Shown one piece after another: positions 13,001-28,000 of a DNA stretch of 64,000 nucleotides. Numbering within the stretch: position 1 is the stretch's first letter; each line of letters begins with the position of its first letter. The translations under genes and the position numbers were made by a program. Under the pieces are notes generated by a model. The model did no database searches. It saw only the letters and a program-made list of their open reading frames with translations, and was not told the origin of the DNA. The stretch is from positions 90,035,134 to 90,099,133 of the forward strand of contig CP136069.1 of NCBI GenBank assembly GCA_032622095.1, in the 5' to 3' direction. Source of the stretch: Siphonodentalium dalli (lineage: Eukaryota; Mollusca; Scaphopoda; Gadilida; Siphonodentaliidae).

Positions 13001-16000
13001 GTTTAACGAGGTTATGGGCCGGTACTTACCGCGGTGTTACCACCAAACTACCGCGGTTATCATTCTGTACCGCGACGGAGGGCGGTTGACCCGTGGTACT
13101 GGTACGGTATTTTTACCGTTGGTTACCGCAGGTCACCGCGTTATTGGTGTTCGTTACCGCCATACACCGCGTAATTTTTTTCGTAACCGCGTTCAAATTA
13201 CCGCTACCGGCCCTCCACCGCGGAGAGAACACGACTGAAACAAGGCGTCACACGGTAGGTAAATGATTATGAATAACTTTTGTATTGAATGAATACCTGT
13301 AAGCTGCACGTAATTATGTATACGTAATGAATATAAATGAATAATAATGCAATCGGATTACAAATGAACGTGTCGGGTTTACATGTAACATATTACAAAT
13401 GTACACGTACATCACGTTTAATCACGTCGGCGGTTTTTGAACTCCGCTATAGTGCTTACGGCGACTGGATTACGCAAAACACCGTGGAGTAATAGTTTTG
13501 TTGTTAGCATCTATCTTACATATCGTCAAATGATTTACGCACCCGATTCCTATATCGGTTTCCACTCATGCGGAAGTTTTTGTTTTGTTTGTGTTTCCGA
13601 AATCTAAATTTCTTATAAAATGGGAAAAGTAAATCCTCCATTTAGCTGAATTTGGTCGAAACCAGCGGGGACAGTGCATTAGTAACACTGAGTCCGATTT
13701 TAGTCTTAGAGGCCAGGGCGGCGATCATTGCAGAAATATTCATATTCGTTCAAATCTATAGTTTTGTTCATATGCCAAACATAATCGGTGCGTAAATAGT
13801 ATATTGTCGCCAAGACGTATGATTGTACGCATGCGTGAAATAGTAAAGCAATTTACAAACATTTGCGCCTGAAGATTTCTTGTCGGTGGGAATAAAATGT
13901 ATAACCAAGAAAGCGTGGCACATGTCATGCAGCAAAGTAAAGTTGTTATCATCACCAATGTGCGCGACAAAAGACACACGCAAAACACCAAACATTGAAA
14001 GACACAACGTTGTCAAATCAGTCTTTGATTTTGTTACGTGAACATCCATTGAGCTCACGAGTGCGTGTCGGGCGGCATCGTTTGATGTGAAATTGCAACT
14101 TTTGGCGAGGGCGTGCGCTTGTAGTTCTCGGTGGGTCGCAGACGCAGTATAAATTAGATCACATACCGGTATTCCTATCTAATCGTTATTCGGAAGAAAA
14201 CATGCATGGTGTTGGAAAGTTGACCTCTAAATATGTTTGTTTGGTTATATACAGAGGTTAACGTTACATTGTAACATAATTATTTCAAGTGATCGAATTC
14301 GGTGTGTTTTAGTCCTTGTTCGTTTATTCCCGATACGGTAGCAATAAAGAGCGTTTGTCTCATTTTTGTGCGACAAATATTTATAAATAGCTATTACGTG
14401 CACAACATTTTAAAGATTGAATGAGACTTGTCTGTTTAAAGCCACGTGGCGGTTCGCACATAATATTATTCCAATACCAAAATAGATCGATAAATATCTG
14501 AACTACCTTCTGCGAGCATTATGTAAGCCAAACGGACGCATTGAAGTAATGGAAATACAAGTGTCCAAAACACAAAACAGCCATTCGCGCGTCACGTGTG
14601 TAGTTTTACTAATAGCACCCAGGCACCATCAACAAAACACAAATATTTATTTCAACCATTGAGGCCAGTTATAAAAAGACATGACGACATCTTAATTTAA
14701 GTGCCCCGTGCCCTATATTAACAAAGTCTGCCAGCTGCAGTATGACGTAATCAGTGACACGTGCTTTTGCGCAGAATGTGTTTTTTCCTGGATATACACT
14801 GGGATATACGGGAGTTCCACTTTGTGTCTTTTATTGCTAAGACAATAATTCCCGTTATACGAACAAATGGTGTTTGTGATTTGCAGTTAATGAATGTCAA
14901 TAAAGTTAATAACGATATCTATTCTGGGGACTATTTAAATAGTGTCGTTATCATTCAATTTAGGGATCTTGTACATCTGAACATTGATATAAACTGTAGA
15001 TACGGGATTTATCGAGCTGTCTAAAATGGCCGAAATCATTTTTTCCCTTCCCGATAACCAACACTGATTACAAATAGTGTAATTTATGGGAATTTTTGGC
15101 AATAAAACGAGACTAGAAATGTTATTGTAATATTTTAATATTCACATTAATTGAAAAATTACTTTCTCAAAGTAACTTATACTTACCTTTACTTTATCTG
15201 GAAGCCCGTTATAATGGGCATATTTCCCGATCTCGGCTTTCATCTATTTCAATATTTTAATAATACACTTCACGGTACACAATCATGGACGGAGATCGTG
15301 AGAACGGCCGTCCTATTTTGGAAGATTGACGGTCAGCCATCGAATCCCGTCATTAACCTCGTTACAAAAATGCTACCGCGTAGCGGTAATGTCACCGCGT
15401 TTGTGCGGTGCATTACCGCGTGCCACCGCGGTACGCGCGTGGTAGTGCAACCGCGAATCGGCGGTATGTCGCGGTATTGCACCGCGGTATGAACGCATGT
15501 ACACCTCGTTAAAACAGGTCGCTTAATTTGAGCAGTGCTGTATGGCTTATGGATTTTCGCGTCCAGACTGAAAATAGCTGATCACTATCGCCAAGGTATG
15601 GGTTAAACATCTGCCGATCGTGATCGGCCTCTCTTTCTATCACTGTAAATGATACATCATTTTGAAGACAGATTAATCGCAGACATGTCAGATGATTAAT
15701 CTCATTTAGGGGTTTACGTGAATGCCCGGGCTCCACTTGTAAAAGTAGTACATCCTTTGAATGGAAGTCCATTATCAGGCTTTCCGCCAGGTTTTGGGGA
15801 ATGGGTCCTGTATCCGCCGGGGGAAAATGCAGTCAATGTTTTCAATGTCGTGGGAACACTAGTAGAAGTGGACCTACTTTTGTTGTATCGGCCAATAGAA
15901 GAATCAGAGAGTAGATTTGCTGATCGTTTTGCATCCATTTTCTACCCAAGTTACTATGCTATCAACCGCAATAACTTTAAAACCTAGAAAATTTATTAGA

Positions 16001-19000
16001 TAAAAATTAAGATAGTGGTGAAGGCCTTGCGTTGTTCCCAGTATACGGAAACGCGCCCGTTGAAGTTAAATGACTCACTATTCAAGACTCGGCAGATAGT
16101 TTGGATGCATAACGTGCCGGAATATAACACTCAGCAGATAGACGATTAGCAGGTTGGAAGCAATGAAGAAATAGAATAAAGGCGCAATGTTTTAGTTCTA
16201 AATATCAAGCTAAATTATAATAAACATAGATAAGATGCTTTGAAAAAAATGGAGTGATATATATATTTTACGACATGAAGATAGAATCAGTGGGTATGAT
16301 TAAATTATCGTCATATTTCGTAACCAAAGCATGTGTTCTAGTGATGTCGGATTTGATCACTTCCTCAATTCATCTGTGTCTGCAGGTTGGAGCTAGTAAA
16401 AACTAAATAAAGTGTACTCTATATTCTAAATGGAACACATCAACCCTGCACGTTGAATGTTAGATCCGGCCTGCAGACATACTGACATCCAACTTTTAGT
16501 GTTAGATCGGTCCGAGTGTGTATTCTCGCTAGAAATCAAATAAAGTTGTCAACTATTTAAATTTCTTAGTACTGTCCCAACAAAATTTAGAAGTAAACAT
16601 CTTTATACCTTTATACATGTGGAATATGTCCTGTGGTATGACAGAAGAGGAAAATTGGCTAGGGGAATGGGACCCTTAAAGGGAACCCCTGCCCTACTAG
16701 CGGAAAGCCTGCCATTATAGAAGAGCAACGGGGTGGAACTCGGTCCAAAACTGCATCAACCCAACCGATATCACTCGCTGTTGTGGACCAAGAAGACTTG
16801 GAATAGTTTGAATATTGTCACAAAATGGCCTTGAATTTCATTTCATTGATTATGACCTGTACAGTAATGCTCTAAATAATCGACTCCTTAACCACAGTTA
16901 AGGAGTCGATTATTTAGGGCTTTACTGTAGGAACCATGTGAATCTTCCTAGTAAGATTATGCTAACCTATGCGGGTGTCTTTCTATTGATAGCTGATCAA
17001 GCAGAAACCAAAAGGGATATGGGCTTGTAGATTACCATTCGAATATCAGGTGAGAATAAGCTAATTCAGTTATATTGTTTTGTAGCATAGCTATATTGTA
17101 GTAAGGCCAAATAAAAAATATATATGGTTCAGGTTTCCCTACCTACCCTACGTTTAACCCCTACCCTAAAGTTTTTTCCATGGTTTTCAAGAAAATTTTC
17201 TGAATATTTGGAAAAAAGTTTATTAAAAACACATAACACTTTTCAATGTCTCAGAGTGGTTTGTTTTCTTTTTCTAAGCATTGTGTTTATTAAAGTGTAT
17301 ACACATAAAATTAAACTGTTCCATACATGTAGTTCAATTTTACAGAAGACACGAAAAGCCTTAAGAGTATGTCAAAATAAAAAATAAATTAATTAAATAG
17401 AATTTTAAGTCTACCTACCGACAATAATTATTTCTAACTGAACAGATATTTAGTTTAGTTATTGGCCTAATTATCATTTGAAGAATTTCCCATCCACTGC
17501 TCATTTGGTGCTGCTGCTTATTCTTGATATTTAGGCTGGTATTACATTCAATTATTGCACATTACTCCACATACATTGCATCATCATACACTTTTATCAG
17601 TATTATACCCCCATGACTGAAGGAAATGGTAGGTATACTGGATTACATGATTCCGATCCTCCGTTCATCGTGGTGTGGTGTCTGTCCATCCTGCCAGATA
17701 TCTCAACTACCAGTTGTCGGATCTCAATGGAATTTAGTATGAGTGTTCACTTTTATGAGCTCAATCAGCAGTGTTCGCGCTTCCCAATTAATGACTAAAA
17801 TATTTGTTTTAAACTTTATTTTTACTCAGAATAAAAACATAACTAAAACAACACAAAAACAACTTTAAAAACAATATTATACGAACATAGGTATCCATGA
17901 TGTCGCACAGACAGATCAATTCATGTAAAGCATTAATACAAAATATGGCGGGATTTCACATCCAACCATATGCAAAAAGCCCAGTGAATATCAAAGTCAG
18001 AAACTTTTCATCGCGGAGATAATGGACTGTTCTGCTTGGGCTGTGGTTGTTACTTGTATTTCCTTCATGTTTTTACTCTCCTTCAACATTTGTTCAGATG
18101 CGCTATGGGAGTTGTTACCTGAAACGAAATTCGCAAACATTAAACTAACAATCTATGTAATTATAATCACATAAATCTGCTAAACCATTGTAATAACTCT
18201 ATGTCGCTGACACCATGACGGTCGCCAACTATTGCTTACCATATATAGTAAGGTGATAACTGTTGAATATCTATTGTATTCAAACCTTTTATGATGTGAA
18301 GCCAGGTGGATATTAGACGGGATGCAGTTTATGACACATTACGTAACCATTGAGTTAAGAACTGTTCGCCTGTACATCCAATTAAGGGAACAATGGATTT
18401 AGGTATTTGATCTTACAGGCTGCCTAATCAACAAAAAATTACATAATCACTATACAGATTAAGCATTTTGACGATTAGGTACTTAAATGTTAGAGCTTAC
18501 CTGTTGCTGTCTCGGTGAAGTTTGATTATGTTCAGTGAATGATGGATATTATTCCGATCCGCCAATGTATTGGACATTACAAAAATACTCAGCGTCATCA
18601 CTAGGTATTCACCTATTCATTGTGCTTATTGATAACAACTCTCTTCAAAGCATACATGTTTACATTGTCGATGTCGTTGACCGCGTATAAAAAAAAATCC
18701 GCATATGTATTGAACTATTATGGTGCGATATTTCCGAAGTACGAAATACTTTCGTTGCCTAACCTCGTTCTTGAATGTCGATCTATTCAGCGCCTTTCCA
18801 GCTCCATGCTTTCTGTCTCTAATTGGGGTAAAAAAAAGTTTAGCCAAAAGTTTAGCCAAATGAAATTTTATTAGCCAAATTCGAAAAAGATTGGCCATTG
18901 GCTAATTTGGCTACCGACAGCGCGAACACTGGTGTTCAGTGATATAAAACACTCCTTGGGGATGATAAAAAGGAAATGCAGATTAAAGTCTTCAATTTTC

Positions 19001-22000
19001 ATAAATTTCATATCCAAATTGGCACCGAGGAAAAAAAAAGTGTAATATTTCCGGTAATGGAGGGGCCGGCGCAGGGCCCAAGCTAGTTATTGAAAACAGG
19101 GAGAAATGAAGTCTCCCTCTGCAGATTTTAGGGAGACTTGAGCCAGAATAGGGAGACTTATAAAAAAAAATACTTACTAATTTTCAAAATTCGCTTTATT
19201 TATCTGCACATCAATAAATAAGATAAAACAACAAGATAAAACATATTTAGCAAGATACAACACAAGTATAGCACCTGTATAGATCGATAATCTAAAATTT
19301 TAACTAAATTTATAACTTTAATTTTTTTTTAAACTGTTGACTTTTATCTTAAGAAATTAATTGTCTACTTCATAACTTTTAATATCTTAATTGTTATTAT
19401 AAATTAAAATTTTTGGAAATGGCATTTGGCCACTGCTGTAATGTGGGTGTCCGTTAAAATAAACAATAAGGACTAATTAAGGAGGTGTAAAAGCTTTTAA
19501 TTTTGTTTCTAAAGAGTTTATTGTTGAATACCATCATCACGACTGTCAGTGTTGTCTGATGATAATCCGATTAAAGCAATAAACTTGACGAGTTTGATAG
19601 CCGTGTCACAATAGTGGTTAATGTGTTCTTAACAGAGACCAGTTGAGCTTATAATATGCACCAGCAGGTTATTTAAATACCTGCATTGTAACGAAGTAGG
19701 CCTACATGCAATTAATTTGCAACCGTTAACAGACGTACCGGTATATACGCGGAGCACGTGGTCTGAGCGATAGATTGACAACAATTGTAATTTGCAAACA
19801 CATAGTTTTGACACAAATTAATCCTTTTAAATGAGTTTGGATAGTAATAGTTTATTATGTAGATCTTTGATTTAACTAAGAACATTAAATTAAGTACTTC
19901 CAACGCACATTCAAACCTCTGTGTTTAATAGTAAGCAAGCACGTGTTCTTGTTTGTAAACAAAATTCAATTCAATTCCAAAAAGTAAAAAGTTGGATTGG
20001 GAAACGGAATTCAACACAAACTACTTTTGTAAAAGTGAAAATTCATAGATATGTTTTAGTTTAATTTCAAAGACAGTATTATTTTTTCACTTTGGCTACT
20101 GCATGAGCAGTGGAAACCATGTATGGCTATACAATTTGCGGTTACAAAATGACCCGACGGAACAAATTAAGTAAGGTCTAAATTCCAGTCTCCTTAAAAC
20201 GAACCAGTAGCTCATCATAAACTTCGTTGCTCAGCGCAATTTGCCATTTCCAAAAGCACCCAATCTGATTAGAATATGTGGATAGGGTACACCATGTATA
20301 ATTTATAAATAAAATGCCTCGTTGGAACAGTTGAGACTATATATTTTATTTTTTTTGCAAAACGATCAGAAACGAGTAATTTTCACCGGTAAAATTACCG
20401 TAAATCCTAAGCGAGTTTTGTAAAATTTGGAAGGCGACTTCGTTTTCGCCTTGTGGACATCTGAGGGCGACTTCGCCGGCCCGAGGGCGAAATTCTCGCC
20501 CGAGTCGCCTCCTAGCGTGGGGCCTGGGCCGGCGAGCGGAAATTAATTTTATTTTTTTATTTTTAAACATTCCATATGGAATATATTCATTATGAATATA
20601 CTAGTATGAAAATATGCACATTGTCACAACAAATGATATAACAGGACACAATGAACACATTACTGTCTATTTGAAGGGATAATGAAGCCTTGGTAATATT
20701 TTAATCGATAAATCACTGGATAAATGTGATTTTTTTGTTTTGCTTTTTGCGTGGTTAATAAAATTAGTAGGGGTGGAGGTCTGGACTGGTGGCAGACGAA
20801 TTGTAAATTTGAAATTTTTATATACATTACCAGTACTGAAAATTTGTTCAGGATAAATTAGCAGATGTCAGTCAGATGAAAAGATAATACAAGTGCTGAA
20901 GAATTCATATATTCATTTATGAGAAATGTTCAGATAATAACTTATTATCTTAATTTTTTTCCTAAGGGATAACTCCTCATCAATGAGTATTTAGTATATA
21001 AATAAAGGTACACAATCCGATTCGATGGTCCCCATATCATCAGATTCCAACAACAACATTTCTTGAAATGCCGTTTCAGTTGTCAGAATCGATTAATTGC
21101 CAAAAAAAAAATGATAACCAATGTCAACTATAGTATAAATTTGCTCAAAAAGTGTTATATATCAACATTTTGTTCGACGCAATTTGGTAACGACTATCTA
21201 GAGTATGTCGGTCGGCATTCATCGAATATTTACCAGGCCGCCAAATATTCCAGGTGGTGAAAAATAACAGATTTCAAAAATCAATATCTGATAATTATGA
21301 TCTTTGATGGGTGGGTTCCTTGACTCAAATAAAATATTTTTTACACCCGAAGCCAAAGAAATAGTAATTTAGGAGCTATAGCCCTTTGGCAAGTAGAACG
21401 ACATATATATCGTCTATCGGTTGAGGAGTAGAACGACCTATATGTCGTTTCAGGAAGTGTTATTTTATGTAGACATAACTTCAATAAATCATCTGAGTTA
21501 TAAATAATTTGTATAGGAGTTATTTTTATTAATATAATGTCCCAAATGTATAAGTGCAATCAATTATGATAACACACATTAACAAACAATGCACATACAT
21601 GTACATTAAAACAAATTATTGGACCCTTTTGACCCGAACTTGTTAATAATTATTGCTATGACGTTTACTTTAAATTTACTCATGACGTCATGTATATGAC
21701 GTTACAGATACTCTCCAAAGGGTTAATTGGGATTATGCATCTTTAACCAATTTGGTATAACCCAGTCCATATGTGAATAATTAAGACTACCGGCCACAGA
21801 CAAAAAACAAGACTAAAAGTTATATCCAAATTTTGCAGGGCAGAAGGCGTCATATAATATTGGCGATTGGCAGCGCGAACCCTGGTCATATTACATTTTT
21901 TGCTATTATCTACCTTGTTGTGTACATGCGCATTCACCGATCCATCAATATGTGTGCATAAGGCCATTAAAATAAAATATCTGTTCTCAGGCAATTAGAT

Positions 22001-25000
22001 CTCAATTTTAAGATGAGGGAGGGAGGCAATTTTTTTTTTCTCAAATTCTGGAAAACATACTCTAGAAACCAAAACTAAATAATTTTCGTTGTTCAAATAA
22101 ATTATTGAATGAAATGTTTGACGAGACCTCTCAAAAGAACATTTCAGTGATCAGAGAGTTGCCTGAGAACATGTTATTTATTTGGCCTAAACATAAATAT
22201 TGTTCACAATATTTCAGAACAAATACAAAAAAGAACTTTCAATAAAAGACCATGGATACCTCAATATTATTGAGTTTGTCACAGCGCTCTCATTTATCTT
22301 CAAAGTGGAGCGACCAAATCCAAAGGGTGATTGGTTGTTATTTGATGCAACCAGGACACAAGGTATGTTTTCTCAGTTTAACCCTTTCATGACAGGATCT
22401 GCATTGGTGCAGCATTAAAGATTCTGTGCCAGTGCATTCTCTTATGTATACAAGTCTCCCATAGGGAGCCTTGAATATATAAGAGAATGCACTGGCTTAC
22501 AAAGTCAAGATAAATATTGCTAGGCCAATGTATTCTCTTATATATGCGAGGCTCCATATGGGAGACTCGCATATATGAGAGAATGTATTGGCACAGGTTT
22601 TTCGCAATATTTCAGGAAGCTCCAGTCATGGAAGGGTTAAAGGTACTTGGGGGGGGGGGGGGGTTTGAAGACTCAATAATACTTAGTAATGCTCACTTGC
22701 TCACATTCTGGTCTGGTTCCTGAGAATAAAGGTACACACTCCGATTCGATGGTCCCCTTATCATCTGATTCCAACAACAACAACATTTCTTCAAAAGACA
22801 TTTTAGTTATCAGAATCTATAAATAACAAACAGACAATGTTAATCACTATCAACTATAGTGCAAACATTCCCAAAACATGTTATATATCAACATTATGTT
22901 CAATGCAAATTGGTATCGAGAGTATGTCAGTCGGCTCATCAAATATTTGCTAGGCCGCCAAATATTCCAGGTGGTGAAAAATAAAAGATTTCAAAAATCA
23001 TTATCTGACAACTCTTAGCTTTGATGTGCGGGTTCCTCGACTCAAATCAAATATTTTTTACCCCTCAAGCCAAAGATACAGTAATTTAGGATCATTAATT
23101 CAGATTATGTATCTTTAAAATAGGTTGATACTTCTGTTATTGGGACATTGTGAATTATAAGCCCCAAAAAGTTGTGGCCTGATTTCTCTTTGGAACAAAA
23201 CAGCAAAGTGCACTCTTGTCAGTATATTCCTAATATGGTGAAAATAGTTAGCTGTTCTTAATGGCAGGGACTGATCTAGGTTTAAGTTTGGGCACCCTGT
23301 CGGTCATAGGACGATATGCCGTATGCATATCCCGATGGTCGCAGGCCAGAGGTGGGGGTGGGTTTTGGAGGTGGTGTCCCCCTCCCAAGAATGGGGGGTC
23401 CGGGGGTACTCCCCCTGGAAATTTTTGAAAATCCGTTGCCCTGAGAGTGAATCTGGGGCATTCTGAACCTTTATATTGTGCTATTCAGGTTGGTAAATTT
23501 AGTCATATTATAGACAACAAATTCTTAATTGTTTGTGATTTTCTACTATCATACTCATTGATCTGATAGCTAAAAGTCATGACCAAACTTAGTTTGTTTC
23601 TACTCTTAATCATTGTACAACACGCTGAAATATTCTTTTGTTTATTAAAAGAGTTGTTTCACTTTGAATGTTTCACCTTTTTTTATACCAATATGTATAT
23701 TTCCGTGAAACAAAAATATATATTCTACCTACCCTGTGTTAAAATTGTGGGTGAGAGTCAAAACTCTTACTGGTACACCACTGGTTTTTGGTCGCGGCAT
23801 CTTGTTTAAATATTCGCGGAAATAAACTTCTGGTTAAACTTTATATCTCTTAGTTTTAATTATAAATGTACTTACCAACTACATACCGCTCCTGTCGGTG
23901 GGGGTCCGGGGGGCCTCCTCCGGTGGGAATTTTTTTGAAAATGAGCCTAAAATACCCCATCTGAGATTCAATCTAAAGGACTAAATAGGCCCAGATTATA
24001 AGGATAATTACAACAAGAACATAGAAGATCTCAAATGATTGAAGCCATAATTTGCTAACTGATGCTTTGTTATAAATGTAAATATCTCAGGTTTCCTACA
24101 AGGCTACGTGTTAGACCAGGGTGTGAGGTTAAAATAAAAATTTTGTTTCTACTCTCCATACCACTGGTATACTCTCCATACCACTGGTATGGAGAGTAGA
24201 AACAAAAATTTTATGGTCCACCCACTATTCTTACTCTATGCCAGAATACTATCTACTTGCACCCCAGGGGTATAAATTTGCTCTAATGTTTTCGCGACGG
24301 CAACTTTGATAAACCTGAAATTCACGTTATCAGGGCTGGCGGTCTAGAAAATCCAGGAGGGCTATTAATAGCCCTCCTAGATATGCCTAGGAGGGCTATA
24401 GCCCTCCTCAACTTTTAAAGTTATGATTTATTTTATCTGAGTTACTACTGCCGTTAGTTTGTCTATTTTTGATGTTTAACTCCATCTAAATTAATTTTGT
24501 TATGTGGAAACAAAATGTCCAGAGTTGTGAATGTCAAATCCCCCACAGTAATTATGGTATGGTGAATATTTAACTATGTTTTATATGTTATGATAATTTA
24601 TATGAACCAGAAATAAAATGTAAGAGTGTTTGTACTCAACAATTTGTCAGTCGGTGTCCAACCCATGCAACGAAATTGGGTGAGTTTGTCCATGTTAAAA
24701 GCATTCTCTATGAAAATGTAATTTTACATAAAATACACAATCAAGAACAAAATTAAATCCAGTATATTTACACTTGAATACAGTTACAAATGACTGCTTT
24801 ATTTCTCAAAGTAATCCATATTCCATCACCGATCGCAGACTGCTGCTTCCAGCGGTCAAGTCGACCGCTCTCTATAGATTAAGATTTACTGGGTGTTTGC
24901 AATTGGGGACATAGAGAATAGTTTCTGATCTTTAATAATTGAATAACAGTGTAAACAAGAATACTTGGAGACATTTAGCTAATTATATTAAAATATTGTC

Positions 25001-28000
25001 AATCGAAGCGAGAAAAGATGGCCACCAGCTGAATACAATTTTCACTGATAGGAACCGGAAACAGAACGAAAGGTTGAACTCAATTGAGACAGTGACATTT
25101 GGTTCTCACTATCCACAAACATGTGTTAATTTTATCCAGTGAAATATATTGTAAACTCAATCTTATGAAGAGAAATAATTTATTTTGTTCTTAAAATGTG
25201 TGAGAATCGATCAAAAGATCTGATTTACGAAACAGTTCGTTCCGGAATTTAATGATTCTGATATAATGCCAATTTGACATTACCATCAGGTCACGCATGC
25301 GCACACTGTACAATATAATTACGATTTAGAGGCAGTATTTTACTCATTAAACACAATAAAATAATAAATGTCCTATCGTAGACGAGGCGGGCTATAAAAA
25401 GCCCGCCTTGGAAATTCTAGGCGGGCTGTAGGCGGGCAGCCCGCCAGCCCTCCTTGAGATTTCCAGGCCTGCGTTATGTTAAAAAACGTACCACGTAATC
25501 ACGTACCGCGATATGCTATCGTAAATTTAACCGTCGTGGAAATAACATTTCAAGCGCTTTAAAGGTTTATTTGCACACGTAACGGCAAGCACTCGATGTG
25601 GAGTTTTGACAAGTATCGTAATATTGATCTATAAATGAAATTGTTTTAGATCTGTACGGATCTTTCCGGATTTCAGTAGTTTCGTTTCAGCACGTTCCGA
25701 ATTTTAATTTATTTACCCAAACCGGAAGAGGAAAACATGTTTTGATTCGTTCGTGAAACAACCGACTGACTTAATTTTTATGATTAAAATGGGTCGTTTT
25801 CCTTCGGTAGATCAAATTTGTTGATAAATAGCAATGTTTTCTTTCATTGTATAAGCGTTCCATGCACATTTCCATCGTATTAAAATTAGTTGGCAGTCTC
25901 TTTTTATCTAAAAATTCCTGATTGACTGGGAAATGTTGTTTTACAAGTCTGAGGCATATTTCGTTTGGGCGCCCAAACCCGTTTTAAGGGTCCAAAAACG
26001 GCCTAGATTAGCCCCTGATTGGTGTACTATTTTTCTCCTCCAGTGAGCTGCGGAGAGTAGATACATCGTATGTTACTCAGAGCAGTTAACTATTGTGTTT
26101 GTTATATTTTCTACACCAATTTGTTGAGATCCAAACCACAATCACAATGAAACACATTGTTTGAATACCATGAAAAATTATGCACATATGGAAAGGGGAT
26201 GAACCATGGAAATTATAGAAAGTGCATCAAGCCTGCAAATAGTGTGTCTGTCATTTGCAGAATGACTTCCCTAGAGGGTGAATTTAGTGACACTATCCAG
26301 CACGGCAGGCTAGCATCACCAAATTCACCCTCATTCTGCTATGGGAGACCTGGGATCAGATTGAAGTTCACATTATTTACCTAATTACAAACTCATTTTG
26401 AACTCGCAAAGTGACAGTGTGAATTAAATGTAATCAACCCGAGGTTACTTGTAATTACGCGGCATATTCTATGCATAATTTAACATGAAAGTTAGATTAT
26501 GATAGGTCATTATGACCGTAAGGTGTCACTCTTTCAAATGGATATAGCATCATGTACAGTAATGCCCTAAGTAATCGACTCTTTAACTACAGCAGAATTA
26601 TGGGTAACTTTTCAGGATTTAGTCGGAAATATGGCTTGTTGCCATTCATTGGAAAGCTCTCGGGGAGAGCTTTCCGATGAATGGCAACAAGCCATATTTC
26701 CGACTAAATCCTGAAAAGTTACCCATAATTCTGCTGTGGTTAAGAGGTCGATTAATTAGGGCATTACTGTATTAATTTGTAGAATAGTATCAATTAAAAC
26801 TGACCATCTTCCTGCCACTGGATCTGGGTTTAAAGCATGCTATAGAAAGATATATACACAGGGCTTCGAGGTAAAACAGCATTATTCCAACCGATTTCAT
26901 TGACTGGTTTACGTAAAAGGCAACTTGGACTAGCTCAACTGGTATTATGTACGTAGCTTTTGGTTTTTCTCATTAGATCAGGTGCAAGGGAATAGCTTTC
27001 CAGTTACAAAAACCCAAATTTTCTTCTGAATGGGTGAACCATGGTCAGGTTTTCTTTTTTCCCAAGCCACTAATTTATTCCTCGCCCAGGGAAAACTCTG
27101 GAAAGAATAACAGTAATATTGATTATAATCATAGCAAACACACTGTTGTTATTACTTAGGCGACACCAATTTTAAAGTCCAGTTTACGAACATCTGGTCA
27201 GAAAAAAGTAGATGTAGGAGGGAATTAAAAAAATTGAAAAGTTTTGAGTCAACCAATAATAAGAAAATACCGGTAGCAAATAGTGTGAAATTTGACATGT
27301 TTTTTAGTCGAGTTTTTTTTCAAAACTCGACTTATAGTTTGATGAGGGACGGTGGGCGGGCGGGCGGCGTGTTTTGCTTATAACTCAACCGTTTATTGAC
27401 GGATTAAAAAATTTGGTGTGTGAGTACATATCCATGCACGTAAGCTGCAGACAAAAAATCGGGTTAGTCCGCACATTTATTACAGAGTTATGGCCCTTTG
27501 CCATATTTCACTGATTTTAGGCTCGTTAGCGCGACTACTTCAACAAACGTTATCTGATTCGATTGAAATTTGGGATATAGGTGTCTCCCAAGAATATCTC
27601 AGACGAGTTCGAAAACCGACCTGGTCCGATAAAATTTGATAGAGTTATGGCCCTTAATTAGTCATTTTTCACGAATTTTCAGCTCGTTAGCGCGATAACT
27701 TCATCAAACGTTATCCGATTTGATTGAAATTTGGTATATAGGTGTCTCCCAAGAATATCTCGGATGAGTTCGAAAACCAGCCTGGTCCGACAAAATTTGA
27801 TAGAGTTATGGCCCTTAATTAGTCATTTTTCATGAATTTTCAGCTCGTTAGCGCGATAACTTCAACAAACGTTATCCGATTTGATTGAAATTTGGTATAT
27901 AGGTGTCTCCCAAGAATATCTCTGTCGAGTTCGAAAACCGGCCAGGTCTGATAAAATTTGATAGAGTTATGGCCCTTAATTAGTCATTTTTCACGAATTT

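Noticed and set aside
13740-14058. Two overlapping minus-strand frames of 83 and 96 aa
   Set aside because: They overlap each other in different frames, show no motif, and lie inside a non-autonomous element.
20346-20570. Minus-strand 74-aa Arg-rich frame
   Set aside because: It covers the GC-rich subterminal repeats of the 19072-20526 element.
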